Assembly (NCBI GenBank): GCA_023846275.1
Contig: CM043877.1
Coordinates: forward strand, 12,011,107-12,075,106
DNA: 64,000 nucleotides
Reading direction: 5' to 3'
Origin: Vanilla planifolia
Lineage: Eukaryota; Streptophyta; Magnoliopsida; Asparagales; Orchidaceae
A model generated the notes under the pieces. It saw only the letters and a list, made by a program, of their open reading frames with translations, did not search any database and had not been told where the DNA came from. This document shows positions 25,101 to 36,195 of this stretch, piece after piece (position 1 is the first letter of the stretch; each line of letters begins with the position of its first letter). Made by a program: the position numbers and the translations under genes.

Positions 25101-28100
25101 TTCAGCTACATAGCTTTGTTTTTGAGTGAGCTTGCTAATAAACAAAAGATTCTATTTTAAATTAAGAGAATGAAGTACAAATGTAATAGTTAGGTTCTTT
25201 AAAATAACAATAGAATCTATTTCAGTCACTTTAGAGAGGGATCCATTAGCAATTTTCACTATAAGAATTTCTCGAAGTGGATTGTAGGTGTGGAATAGTA
25301 AGGAATATTTTGTTATATGATCAGTTGAACTCAGGTCTACAATTCGCAACCTTGGTTTTTTTTTATTTTATAGAGACATGATTTTCAAGGATTTTTTTGT
25401 CAAATACAAATGTTGATGGCTTTGAATCAATGAGTTTGTCGTGGATCTTCTACCATTTTTCGTGTGACTTTTTTCTGGTAGTGATCAAATGATGGTCTTC
25501 CCTTCTTTTGTTGTTTTCACTATTGTTGTGTAGCAATTATCTAGTGGAAAGGTTAAAATTTTCTTTGGCAAACCTTAGAGACCATTCTTGAATGTTTATT
25601 AAAAGTTTCGTTCCCAATACATGCACTCGAGCCTCGTTGACATTCTTGTTGGCCCATCAAGAATTTCAAAATTCTTTTCATATTTACAATTTCTTTGAAC
25701 TTTTTTGCATCACCTGAACAATTCCATTGATGTTCTTCAAACACATTCAATTGTTGGCATTGATTAGTGAAGAGATTATAGTAGTCAGTTGCAAATGAAT
25801 CTCCTTGTCGAAGATTGTGAAGATTAGTTTTCATCTTGAAAACCGTAGAGGTATTTTTGTTACTTGAGAGTAAAACTCTCTAGCTTCATACTAAATTTCA
25901 TATGTAGTGCTACTGAGCAAGAAATTCTTGCCAATTTTATTCATTATGGCATTGACCAGCATTGACAAGACCATGCAATTTTTTATCTTCCAATTTTTAA
26001 ATTTTAGATGTCTAGCTTTTGAAGGAACGACTTCATCGATAAGAAAAACATAATTTTCTTTTCTACAAAATTGCGATCACTGAAGATAATTGTTTTCACT
26101 CAACTTGTCTACTGTAATTTAAAGACACTGTTTGTCCCACTGTGATTGTTGGTTATGAGGGTTTAAGAACTTATAGTCATTACTCATGATGATGGTTTCT
26201 TTTTTTTTTATGGTTGGTTATTAGGAAAAATCTAGAGGTACAGAGGCAACTCTAATACTAAGTGAAAATTAGAGAATAATAAATAATAATTCTTATTATT
26301 TTTTGATGAAACAATACATAAATATATAGGATGGAATGAAAAAATCACTTTCTAAAATCAATGAATTAAAACTAGAAAATAAGTAATTAGGGAATTGATA
26401 AATTAATATCCAAACTCTTTTATTTTAAAAAAGAAAATAAAACTAGTTAGAGAATCAATAAATTAATACTAATATCTTTTTATTCTAAAAAATAAATCAA
26501 CTAATTGTAGAATCAATAAATTAATATCATTATCCTTTTATTTTAAGAAGCAAATCAGATTAATAAATCAGGTATTTTTGTAGCTTCAATCATGCTTTTT
26601 ATTTTTGTTTCTGTTATTTTTTAGTGTATTTATTTTTTGTATTTTTATTTATTTAAAACTAATAAAATTAATAAAATAATAAAAAGTATAAAAAAATATA
26701 GAAAGAAAGGTTCATCCCAAAACACTCAAGATACCAAATTATTAATGTTTTCAATTTTTATGCAATGGTACAACAAATTGATCGAAACTCAATTTCTAAA
26801 ACTTTAGTCTATTGGATGTTCATAAAGATTTGCATGGTTATTGTCTTTTGTTAGAAAATGATATAACTAGCTATTTGAAAAAGATAATGGGATCATATTA
26901 TCATAAGATAAATATTAAACCTATTATTCATTGGTGGCTTAATACTTGTGATCAATACTTTGTATGTTGTTAGCATACTCTATGCTAACACCATGAGGAT
27001 CATATTTCTTGTAGTTGATATGATGACCATGTCTTTCATACAAAGCTTCATAGTCTTTTTCTACATTGTTTTGACTTTGGTATTCACCTCTTTATGAACA
27101 TAGATATGGTTTGCAACTTAAGTATCATTCAGTTGTTCTTTCTAAAAACACATACTTATTATCCACTTGGAAGTCCACTATTATTTGTGTTATTTTCATC
27201 GTTAGCCTTCTTTTGATCAAGTTTTTGTTGTCATGTGCATGCAAGCATATTTCTAGCACCTTATTTTTTGGCTAGTTATTATTTTTACCATCTAGTGCCT
27301 ATCTTTTCTTTTGAATCCATTTAATCGTTTGATTTTTATTATAAAAATGTAATCCAAATCATATTTTTTTTTTCTCATGAGGTTTTTCTCTATCACATTG
27401 TAGTAGTAGAAGATTAATTTTTCAAATTTTTCTATTTCAATTTATTTCTCACTTGTTTATGTATAAGTGTAAATGTCGTCCAATTCTTCTTACACTTTGA
27501 TAAAGAGCCCTTATGCATTGCATATTTTGTGAGGTTTATTGCATCTTCCCAACCATTAATAGATCACTATTCAATTGTCAGTTGAAAATTATAAAACATA
27601 TTTTAAATGACAAACTTATATATAAGTATAATAGTATTGTTGATTATATTGTCTTACAAAATTTAAAATTTTTTTATTTATTTATCGGAAGTATATGATT
27701 GCATCCTATGTTTCTTGATTTAGGTGCAAAAAGAACACGTGTTAATTCTTTTGTGTCACTCTTAAATCTCTTAATAAAATTTAATAGATAATTTTATATT
27801 TGATGTTCAACTTTTGGTTGGTTTGGTTGTATTAGTCAAAATATAAGTTATAACCTGACAAAGTTCATTGATTACTTCAAGATTAATGTTAGATTCTTTC
27901 AAATATGAGATTTGTTGATTAAGTACATATCTTTATGATGAGTATGAAAAACAATTAAATAATTAAGATATAATAAACCTATAAAACAAATAAATCCATT
28001 TAGGAAAAAAATTAAAATTTTCTTGTTTGCATCTTGATGATGTTGTCTATCTCATCTTTTGCTAATGATGCTTTACCATTTTTATTCTATCTTTTGATGT

Positions 28101-31100
28101 TACTCTTTATGGATTTCCTGGTCTTATCCCCAATACATTGTGCAAGCCTCATCTTTGTACCATTATCGCTATCAACCATTCAAAGAGCTCGCATTATAGT
28201 ATCAAAAACTATGATGAAAAGCACAATCTTATCACTACAAGTCCTCTCTAACACATAATAAAAGTTTAGACACTACTCTGGTGAGGTATTTTTTGCTATC
28301 CTTGCATTATAGTTTTGTTTTAAGGTGGACCTTTTTCTTCTTTCTTAGAAAAGGATCCATAGGATTGCCTAAAGCTCATAAGTGCTTGCTCCTTCAGTGT
28401 TAGTGCTTGCTTCCAGCTGAAGAGATAACATGTTACTTTTTTGTGAAGTTGTAGGTTATACCAACATTGCTCCAAGTTATGAACTTTGAGCAGAACATGT
28501 AAAGTATGGGATATCGTTGTGCTCATAGTGCGATAAAGGAGTTGTGATGTTTATGGCTTTGAAGATAGTAACTATAGCATATGATTTAATCTCCACAAAA
28601 TGCTAAGGCAAACACTTGTGGGTTTTCACTACTTAAAATAAGTATTTCCATATAGACATTCATAACATGTTCAGAGATTAATAATATGACAATGATGAAA
28701 GTATTTCCAAAAAAGCTTTGTTAAAAAATCAGTGATCATGAATTAAAAGACGTTTGCGAATATACAAGAAGAAAAACCTAAATCAATAATAGTTGAGATC
28801 ACATTAAGCCAGAGGCATTTGCTTAGTCAAACAATATTAGAATCACTCCATTTGCGATGAAACTCACAAAATGAGGAGGTGAAATTGCAATACTTGCAAT
28901 GGTTGAAGGCACGATCATGTCATATTCTCATATTGGCATGGCATCACAATTGGAGAAAGCAGAAAATCTCTTATCAAAAGCACTTCTAGATACTCATAAG
29001 AGAGTCAAAGCAATTTTTATTGCTAAAATGGATTTAGTACCTTTAAAACTCTTGGACAAATACGCTTTTATAAGCTCAAGTGAATTTGAACTACCTAACA
29101 TGATTTAGTAACCATGGCCTGACTATAGCGATTTTTTTTTGTTCTCTTAACCCTTCTTCCTTCTTGCTCTCTTTAGGTTATTTTTATTCATCGTTTCACT
29201 CTTTCTTTTTACTCTTTATTTTTAAAGTAAAGGTTTTTTAAAATTTTATTATTTTATTTCTAAATAAAATACTAAAAAAATTAAACCAAATTCTTAACAA
29301 AATTAATTCAAATAATATAATAATGGTATGTCATTTTTACAATAGAGGTATTGGGTTATTATTTTTCAAGTTTTATGTATTTTATTTTTTAAAATAACAG
29401 TTTTTTTTCAATTTATTTTTAAGGAAATTTAATTCAAATTGTGAGCTTTATATTGTTTAATTTAATGGTAATATCAAAATAGATATTAGTGAAAGATAAA
29501 ATTTTGAAATTCTAATAATAACATACTTCTTGCACACATAAAAATTAATTTTGTTGATTTATAATATTATATTTTTAATTTTGATTATTTGATATATTGT
29601 TATTCAATAGAATTTGACGAATTAATTTATAATTTTAATATTCAAACATTTTTTTCATTTACATATATTTAAATTTGTTTAGTTATTTTTATAAATCCTT
29701 TTTTTAAAACATTAAATCAATATAAAATTGCCGAAGACTTAATTAAAGATATTAAAAAATGAATTCTTGAAATTGAAATGAATGCCATTGAAATTGTTCT
29801 TCCTTTTAGGAGATTGAAACCAAAACTTTGAACTATGCATTGGGCGGGTGATGAGGTTAAAGAAGGCTTTAGAGAGTTTGGAGAAGGTTGGGGTATACAG
29901 AAAATGAGTGTTTGGAGATGAAGGGGGTTTTTTAGTAGAAAGGAAAGAATGAGGCTTTTAACGTGATTGTAAGAGGGGAAGTGAAGAAGTGTGAAGTTAA
30001 AGGAAGTAGAAAATGGGCCATTGAGAGAAAGTGGAGAATAAGAAGGCGATTTGGAGGATGTGGAGGGGTGGAACAATTATGATTCATGCATTGTTAGAAT
30101 TGTTCATACTTACATGCACGCACCATCATATTCGTATAAATTTTATATCCATGTGTTATTTTCATTTATATGCCATCATGTTTTTAAGAGCCAAATGCAT
30201 TGTACTAAAAAAATTTTGTTGTTGCCTCTTATGATCCTAACTTACTTGGACTAATTTTTACAAGAATTTCATAAAAGAGCCAAATGCATTGTACTAACAA
30301 ATTTTTGTTGGTGCTATGTTAATTCACAATCTATTTGTCTCCTCATGATCTTAACCCATTTGGACTTAACTTTACAAGAAGACGATTTAGAGGATGTGGA
30401 TGGGTAGAACAATTATGATGTGTGCATTGTTAAAGTTGTACATGCATACATGTGTGCACTATCATGTTCATACTTGTATACATTTTATATACATATGTTA
30501 TTTTCTTTTATATGCCATCATTTTTTAAAAGCCAAATGTATTGTACTAAAAAATGTTGTGTTGGTGCTATGTTAATTTATAGTCTATTTGTCTCCTCATA
30601 ATCTTAACTTATTTGGACTTATTGTTAGAGTTGTATTTGCATACATACATGCACTATTCATACATGTGTAAATTTTATATGAAGTTGTTATTTTCTTTTA
30701 TATGCCATCATTTTTTTTAAGAGAAGAATGCATTTTACTACAAAAATTTTTGTTGGTGCTATGTTAATTCAGTCTGTTTATCTCCCTTATGATCTTAACT
30801 TATTTTGACTCATTTTTAATTGAATTTCACAAGAAATTGCAAGATAATTGGGTTTTTTTTTGCACTCCATCATACTTATATTGCCCATAAAAAGTGCATT
30901 TGTATCAAACTTCATGTGCATTACAATGATAAAGTACCGTTTGATTATTTTCGATCTTTTTGTTGTACTAATAGTCTGTTTTTGATCCAAGTGGCTCACG
31001 CTGCATATGTTGAGGGTTGGCCAATTCATGATGCACTTACTGATGTAACATGTAAGTCTAAAGCATACTTTTAATTTCAATCTCTAAGAGATAGAGACAA

Positions 31101-32618
31101 AATTTAAGCTTTTGATTTGCTTGTGGCATAACCAAATAGGAAGTTATGTTAATTGCTTCATCAAAATAGATTTCCAGGGCTAAATGATATAATCTATTTT
31201 CCTTAACTCATCACAAGTCTTGCAGTTAGAGGTGTTACATCAGATGACAAAAGCAAGAAATTTCGTGCCTATTTTTGCTATTTTTACCAGATTCTTCTTT
31301 GAAATTTTCTAGATATATCGTAAATGCTTGGCTTATCTGCGTGCTGGTGTTTGAGATAAGTTTAACAGGATACTTAGTGTTCTTTACTACAAAATGGAAC
31401 ACTCTTTGCTCTTTTCCCATTGCCATTGTCTATAAAGACTTATGCGACATGGCTTTAGATGGAAAATATGATAATAAAAAGAATTCCATTTTTTTATTAT
31501 TTTGTATTACCATGTTTGTAATGGTTCTAGAATTTGTCGAACGAAAAGTGTTGAACAAAACTCTTAAATGGTTTCCTGGGTACTTTATTTAGAATCTTTT
31601 CAAGTCAAGTTCCTTAGTAACCTCTTACTCTCTTGTATTTGTTTGATTTTCAAATTTTTTTAATTTTCTAAGCTAAGTATCTGTTAAACTTCAGTTGAAA
31701 TGGAGCTGTGGCACATCCAATTAATAGCTGGAATTGTTGTATTGATCTCGTCTACCCGTTATATGTTGTTGAAGATATGGCCAGAATTTTCTGAGTCAAG
31801 TGAATCTTCCAATCAAAAAGTATGTATGACTACCACTCTTTGGCTAACTTAACCAAGTTTTTTTTTATTTCTCATGAATAATTCCTAGAAAGTGGTCATT
31901 TGGTTTGTAAAATTGGAGATATTTTTTATGTTAAACTTTGAAATGGAAACATATGTATTAGTTTTTACTCTGTTATTATCACTAAACTTCAATTCTTTGT
32001 AGAGGGTGTTTACTCATCTGTTTTAAAACACTTGATTTAGGTCCTTGGTTTACTTCAGCCTTCGGATTTTGTAGTCGTGTCGGTTTTCTCCGGAATTAGT
32101 GAAGTAAGTTGCCATGCCTTCAATTAATGTTGTTATTTGCTTCTATTTACTTAAAAAGAGTTTGATCGATGGGGAAATGAATCACTCTTTTGATCATGTA
32201 TCTGGTAGTCATAGTTCTTGTACACTACTTGGGCCTTCTTAGGAGCTTTTATTTCGTGGGGCATTGCTTCCACTTCTTGGTCTAAGCTGGAAGTGCGCTC
32301 TAATTGTTGGTGCAATCTTTGGTGTGCTTCACCTGAGTGGTGGCCGATCATATTCCATTGCGATTTGGTAACCTTTTTTTTCTTAAGAACACATGGTATA
32401 CAAAAGAAGTTATATGAACTTAATGCTTGGGGAATTTCTACTGTATAAGTTAATCAAAGGCCTATGCTTTCAGGGCATCTTTTGTGGGCTTCACCTATGG
32501 AATGGCGACAATCGTCTCATCAAACGTCATCGTCCCAATGGCCTCTCATTCCTTGAACAATCTCATTGGAGGCATACTCTGGCGATTTACTTCGAGCTCG
32601 CAAAAGAAGATTAGATAA
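18460..32618 (+). CDS. CPBP-family (CAAX protease-like) intramembrane metalloprotease, 7 exons, about 330 aa
   Basis: Exons: 18460-18636, 20822-21119, 30992-31051, 31695-31819, 32041-32103, 32243-32367 and 32474-32618. All are GT-AG and in phase, totalling 993 bases with stop TAA. The C-terminal half carries the three CPBP/ABI catalytic motifs: EELLFR (E241, E242, R246), FGVLH (F267 to H271) and HSLNN (H308 to N312), set among hydrophobic membrane segments (for example about residues 185-205 and 255-272). Residues about 60-145 are hydrophilic and poorly conserved; the N-terminus may be a plastid transit peptide. Plant relatives cluster with bacterial and Rce1-like proteases; the substrate is unknown. 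The VAHAAYVEGWPIHDA and FEMELWHIQLIAGIVV segments look like those in plant family members. The start is uncertain because of upstream ORFs; ATG 18568 (294 aa) is an alternative. Intron 2 is 9.9 kb and holds an antisense Ty1/copia fossil. Confidence 0.85.
18969..19151 (+). repeat. compound microsatellite (TG, poly-G, GA) in CPBP intron 1
   Basis: A short TG run is followed by a G run of about 18, then GA-rich repeats that become almost pure (GA)n from about 19078 to 19151. It lies in intron 1 (18637-20821), some 330 bases from the donor. The apparent Ser-Leu repeat frame on the opposite strand is only the microsatellite read as codons. Confidence 0.9.
21808..22107 (-). repeat. 3' LTR of the copia fossil
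   Basis: Starts TGAAAATTGGAGAATAA and ends AATAAATCA. It contains three imperfect tandem units of about 55-70 bases, each with an AAATTAATA...TTTATTCTA-like core, shared with the other LTR. Confidence 0.8.
26263..26570 (-). repeat. 5' LTR of the copia fossil
   Basis: Starts TGAAAATTAGAGAATAA and ends AATAAATCA, matching the other LTR along its length with many substitutions. The three-fold internal tandem unit is clear at about 26390-26570. Confidence 0.8.
26571..30030. other. remainder of CPBP intron 2, no recognised gene
   Basis: AT-rich intronic DNA. A perfect 9-base inverted repeat with a 5-base loop lies at 26968-26990. Open frames at 28034-28258 and 29717-30076 match no family I recognise. 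Confidence 0.5.
30034..30820 (+). repeat. imperfect tandem repeat, about three units, near the end of CPBP intron 2
   Basis: Units begin near 30034 and 30373, each with GATTT.GAGGATGTGGA and GTAGAACAATTATGAT-like text; a third, 5'-truncated unit begins near 30620. Shared internal blocks are a TATATGCCATCAT block, an AGAGCCAAATGCATTGTACTA block and a TTGGTGCTATGTTAATT block. The array ends about 170 bases before exon 3. Confidence 0.75.
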
Positions 32619-34860
32619 TTCCTCCATCCTTTAGTAAGTTTTACATTTTGCATTTACATTTTGGGTGTTACCTTTTGTTCTTCATGCATTAGCTTCAACA
32701 TTTATACTAGTTTTAGGAAATTTGTGTTATGTGGGACTCAGAGAGATTAGGTAGGAATGTAAAGAAAAGAGCACATATCTTTAACATAGAAAATTCGATG
32801 AATTTGTACAACATGGTTCCTTGAAGCTTATACAAAAGCAAAAAACAATTGATACGAGATGTGAAAGCAATACAAAAATTGTGGAAGAGGGAAAAGTGTG
32901 AGAGATGTCATTTACTAGGGTATGGAGATTTGCATGAGGCTTTTTGATGAGTGGGGTTGGTTTTCTAGGTGTAATCTTTGATGCTTCATATGTTTTGTTG
33001 TAGCTTTTTACCAAGTTTACCTATAATGGGTATTGCAAGTTCACCATTTGCTTCCTAACTTTGTTTGAGTGGGTTTGTCTTAGTAGATCTATGATAAGAG
33101 TATGAATGATGTGGAGATTGTAATTGTTAATTAGAAACTTTAAGTTGTTGTAAATATTATATATTTTTTTAGATTAATGAATATATAAGGGTGGCTTTGA
33201 GTTGATTTTCGATCGAGTTAAAGTAAACTCAAAATTGAAATTATTGTGCTTTGTTCGGTTAAAAGTTGTTATTGGCTTGAAACTAAACTAGAGCAAAATC
33301 AATTTAGTTCCCAATTAAGCAAAAAGTCGAGCCAGTTTTGGTTTTGACTAAAATTGCTACTCTTGCGACTCTTGTAGTGGATCACATGCTCGCGAGGTAG
33401 ATGTGGTGGAATAGGTTATTTGTTAGACCAATTCTAGTTCTCAAGCCAAACAAGTAAACCTCATTGTTAAAACTAAATTTAGCTCCCAAGTTTAGTTGAA
33501 AATTCACAATCTATCTTCTTTTATGATTCGAGAAGACAAATCTAAACAAATTACAACAAGAGATTATTAGAAAGAACTCACCTATTTAGATATTAAGAAA
33601 TATTTGTTAATTGGTAGAGCAACCTTAGTGGAATAAGCCTTATTGTTGCTTTTGCTTCATTTTATACAACCTTTGTAAGCCTTGAGGGTAAGATGAAGAG
33701 TATCGATGTTAAAGTTGGAGCTATCCATGCTGATGATTATGATGCCTAAAGCTTCATTAAAGTTTAAAAGATGTTTTTAAGTGTTATTAAAAAGTTGCAT
33801 TTGTTAATTTGTTCTTAAAAAATATTTATTGAATTCTTTTTCTTTGGTGAGATATACATAAATATTCAATCTTTTATTTGTTATGTTGATATTACTTCAA
33901 TGTTCAATCTTTGTGTTGATAGTGTCATGGTTTCTTTGTCTAAAAGGAAGATGAAGTAGAATTGTCTTCTCTTCCAAGAAAGAAACTTGTATAAGCTAGA
34001 ATTATATTCCCAATTAGACCCATTGAGCTTCTTAAAGTTTCTTATCTAAACTAGGGTTGGTTTGTTCTGACTATTGTGATTGAAATATATTGCAAATAAA
34101 ATATAATATCATTAGATTAAAGTGATATTTGATAAACAATAATTAAACTATGAAAATAATAGTTGTGTTTGAAATAAAACGTACGATTTCATCGCTCGTG
34201 CTCATTGTAGGCCATGACATGTGTGATTTGTGTTGTTAAGGTTTCATTTGTTAGTCATTTTTCAAATTCCATTTTGAAGTGTGGCAGATTGTCATCTTCC
34301 ATAGTGATGTGAACAAGCTTTTCTTTCATGGAGCTTAAACACTTTGGGAAGAATCAATGGTGATATTGAAGCTCTTCTTTGCACATCGATTACAAATACT
34401 TAAGCTATTTAATGATGAAATAGGGTTTAAAAAGTTGTGTTTAATTGTGGTATTTAAATAGGAATGTGCATTTTAGATGTATATGATTGTTGAGTATGGT
34501 TGTAATTGGTATCAATAGACCTCTCTAATCCCTAAAATAAGTATAATCCTTAATCCCTAAAAGTTCTAATTTATAATCTTGAAATAAATTTAATTCTTAA
34601 TCTTTAATCTTTAATCTTTAATATTAAATTAGGGATTATCAAAAATAAGATGTGCACAATAGTAAATTGTCAAATGGCAAGACTTGGTTTTAATATTTAA
34701 GCTTAATGGATAAGTTTAAATGTCATGTAAATGTAGCATATTGGCTCACTAAAGGTTTAAAGGAGTATTATAGTAAAATAAAGAATATTATTTATTTTAA
34801 TAATAAAATTGAATTTTTATTATGCGCCTTTAAAACGCATACAGAGGATCACAGCATCGT
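32619..34860. other. spacer between the CPBP and DUF3339 genes
   Basis: Starts with the CPBP 3' UTR. The rest is AT-rich with no supported exon, LTR or long repeat. Confidence 0.55.
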
Positions 34861-34872
34861 GCACGCGTTTTC

Positions 34873-34920
34873 TATTTAAAGCGTTTAAATAAACGATATA
34901 AAATTTTAAACCCTAACCCT
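34873..34920 (+). promoter_or_regulatory. core promoter of the DUF3339 gene with telo-box
   Basis: A TATTTAAA TATA-like element (34873-34880) lies 87 bases before the ATG, and a second TATAAAA lies at 34898-34904. A telo-box, AAACCCTAACCCT, is at 34908-34920. In plants this motif is typical near the transcription start of housekeeping and translation-related genes. Function here is inferred from position. Confidence 0.55.
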
Positions 34921-34966
34921 GGTCGAGAGGAGGGGAAGAGAGGATCAAGCGAGAGGGAGAGGAAGA

Positions 34967-35176
34967 ATGGCGGATTGGGGGCCGGTGGTGATAGCGGTGG
35001 TGCTGTTCGTGCTTCTGACGCCGGGGCTTCTCTTCCAGCTACCGGGAAACGGGCGGGTGGTGGAGTTCGGCAACATGCGGACGAGTGGCCTCTCCATCCT
35101 CGTCCACGCCGTCATCTATTTCGGCCTCATCACCATCCTCGTCGTTGTCGTCGGAGTCCACATCAGCACCGGATAG
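34967..35176 (+). CDS. DUF3339 family small membrane protein, 69 aa
   Basis: The whole 69-residue frame matches the plant DUF3339 family: an N-terminal MADWGPVVIAVVLFVLLTPG segment, the LLFQLPGNGR motif, VVEFGNMRTSGLSILVHAVI, and a C-terminal VGVHISTG. Two hydrophobic segments (about residues 6-25 and 43-65) suggest a two-pass membrane protein. Family members are 67-70 residues long, so the gene looks complete. Their function is not established; several are expressed widely or under stress. The exon is GC-rich (a strong contrast with the AT-rich flanks) and is preceded by a purine-rich GAGAGGAGGGG leader. Confidence 0.93.
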   Translation: MADWGPVVIAVVLFVLLTPGLLFQLPGNGRVVEFGNMRTSGLSILVHAVIYFGLITILVVVVGVHISTG

Positions 35177-36195
35177 TGTACGTCCCCTCAACGTTCCGAT
35201 TTCGATATCGTCTTTTTCCTTCTCCGTTTTGGCAAATCTCTGACGTCTCTCGTGTGTAAAACTGGAAAATCGCTTCTGCTTTGTTAAGTTTTTTGGTTTA
35301 TTTTGCTTCTGTAAAATGGTTAAATAATTGATGGCTTTGATATAATATTTTTACAGAATTCTTTCTTTGTTCTTCTTATGTTTAAGGAAATTAGCTTGAA
35401 ATATACCATTTGATGACATAATTTAAAGTTATTTATTAATTTTTTATATGTATAAATAATATTTTTTACTGTAAACAATATGAAAAAAATATGCAATTTG
35501 TAACTGGAAGATTGTGGCATAAAAGATAATTTTCTAATCTTATTGGAAGATTACACAATGCAAAGAACAAAGCTTATCACAAAATAACTATACCAATTTG
35601 GATCAATTTTGAGTCATCTTTTTTTTCAAAGGAGGGTTACTTAAACATATTACTGAGAAGATGTTATGAAGAATGTTGATATATGTGAATAGAAACAGGT
35701 TTTGCAGGAATTTGATGTCATTTTGCATTTAGAAAGAATGAATGACAAAAACAGAACTTGAAAACAGAGAAACAAACTTAACTTGCAGATTTGTTATAGA
35801 TTGTTTTGGTGGTTAGCTTCATTACTTTTGCCTTCATGGAGGAATTTGATCAAAGCAACATCAAGAACCAAATGGATCTTTCTAAATGAACCACAAAAGA
35901 GTTACAGATTAAGGAACTTTATCCACATAAACCATATCATCTTCAGTAAAACAAGCAGTTGATGCTTTGAACTTAACAAGAAAAAAGGAACATAGGATGT
36001 AAAGACAAAGGGAGAGAATTCAAAAAGGATTGTTAACAACAATGAAAGCAATGTTTTCCACATTTTTCTTGTAGTTTCTAAGGGGGAAATTGGCTAACAC
36101 TAACAACTAAATAGATGTGAAATCTTACATTCTTTTGAAATAATGCTTTAATATAAACAAATCTCTAAGTGAAGCATCATATCACATTTCTAATC
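35177..36195. other. 3' flanks of the DUF3339 and PPR-DYW genes
   Basis: The two genes converge here. The region is AT-rich and probably contains both 3' UTRs. No additional gene is visible. Confidence 0.6.

Larger units (their letters stand above)
21808..26570 (-). mobile_element. Ty1/copia LTR retrotransposon fossil inside CPBP intron 2
   Basis: Two repeats bounded by TG and CA, 21808-22107 (300 bp) and 26263-26570 (308 bp), flank pieces of a copia polyprotein on the minus strand. In element order these are a Gag piece near 25550-25830, an integrase core piece near 24410-24650 (ending in an ARSMLFATHVP-like stretch), a reverse transcriptase piece near 23060-23290 (FLNGDLEEVYMEISPGF, then LRKSLYGLKRSPKVW) and an RNase H piece near 22430-22680. 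Next to the 26263 LTR is a worn tRNA-Met-type primer site, and next to the 22107 end is a purine tract with a GGGGAGT core. No clear target-site duplication is seen. The LTRs are only about three-quarters alike by eye and the coding part is broken in many places, so the insertion is old. It lies antisense to the host gene. Confidence 0.88.

Noticed and set aside
29717-30076. 119-codon minus-strand open frame in CPBP intron 2
   Set aside because: No family resemblance; partly overlaps the tandem repeat and lies in an intron.
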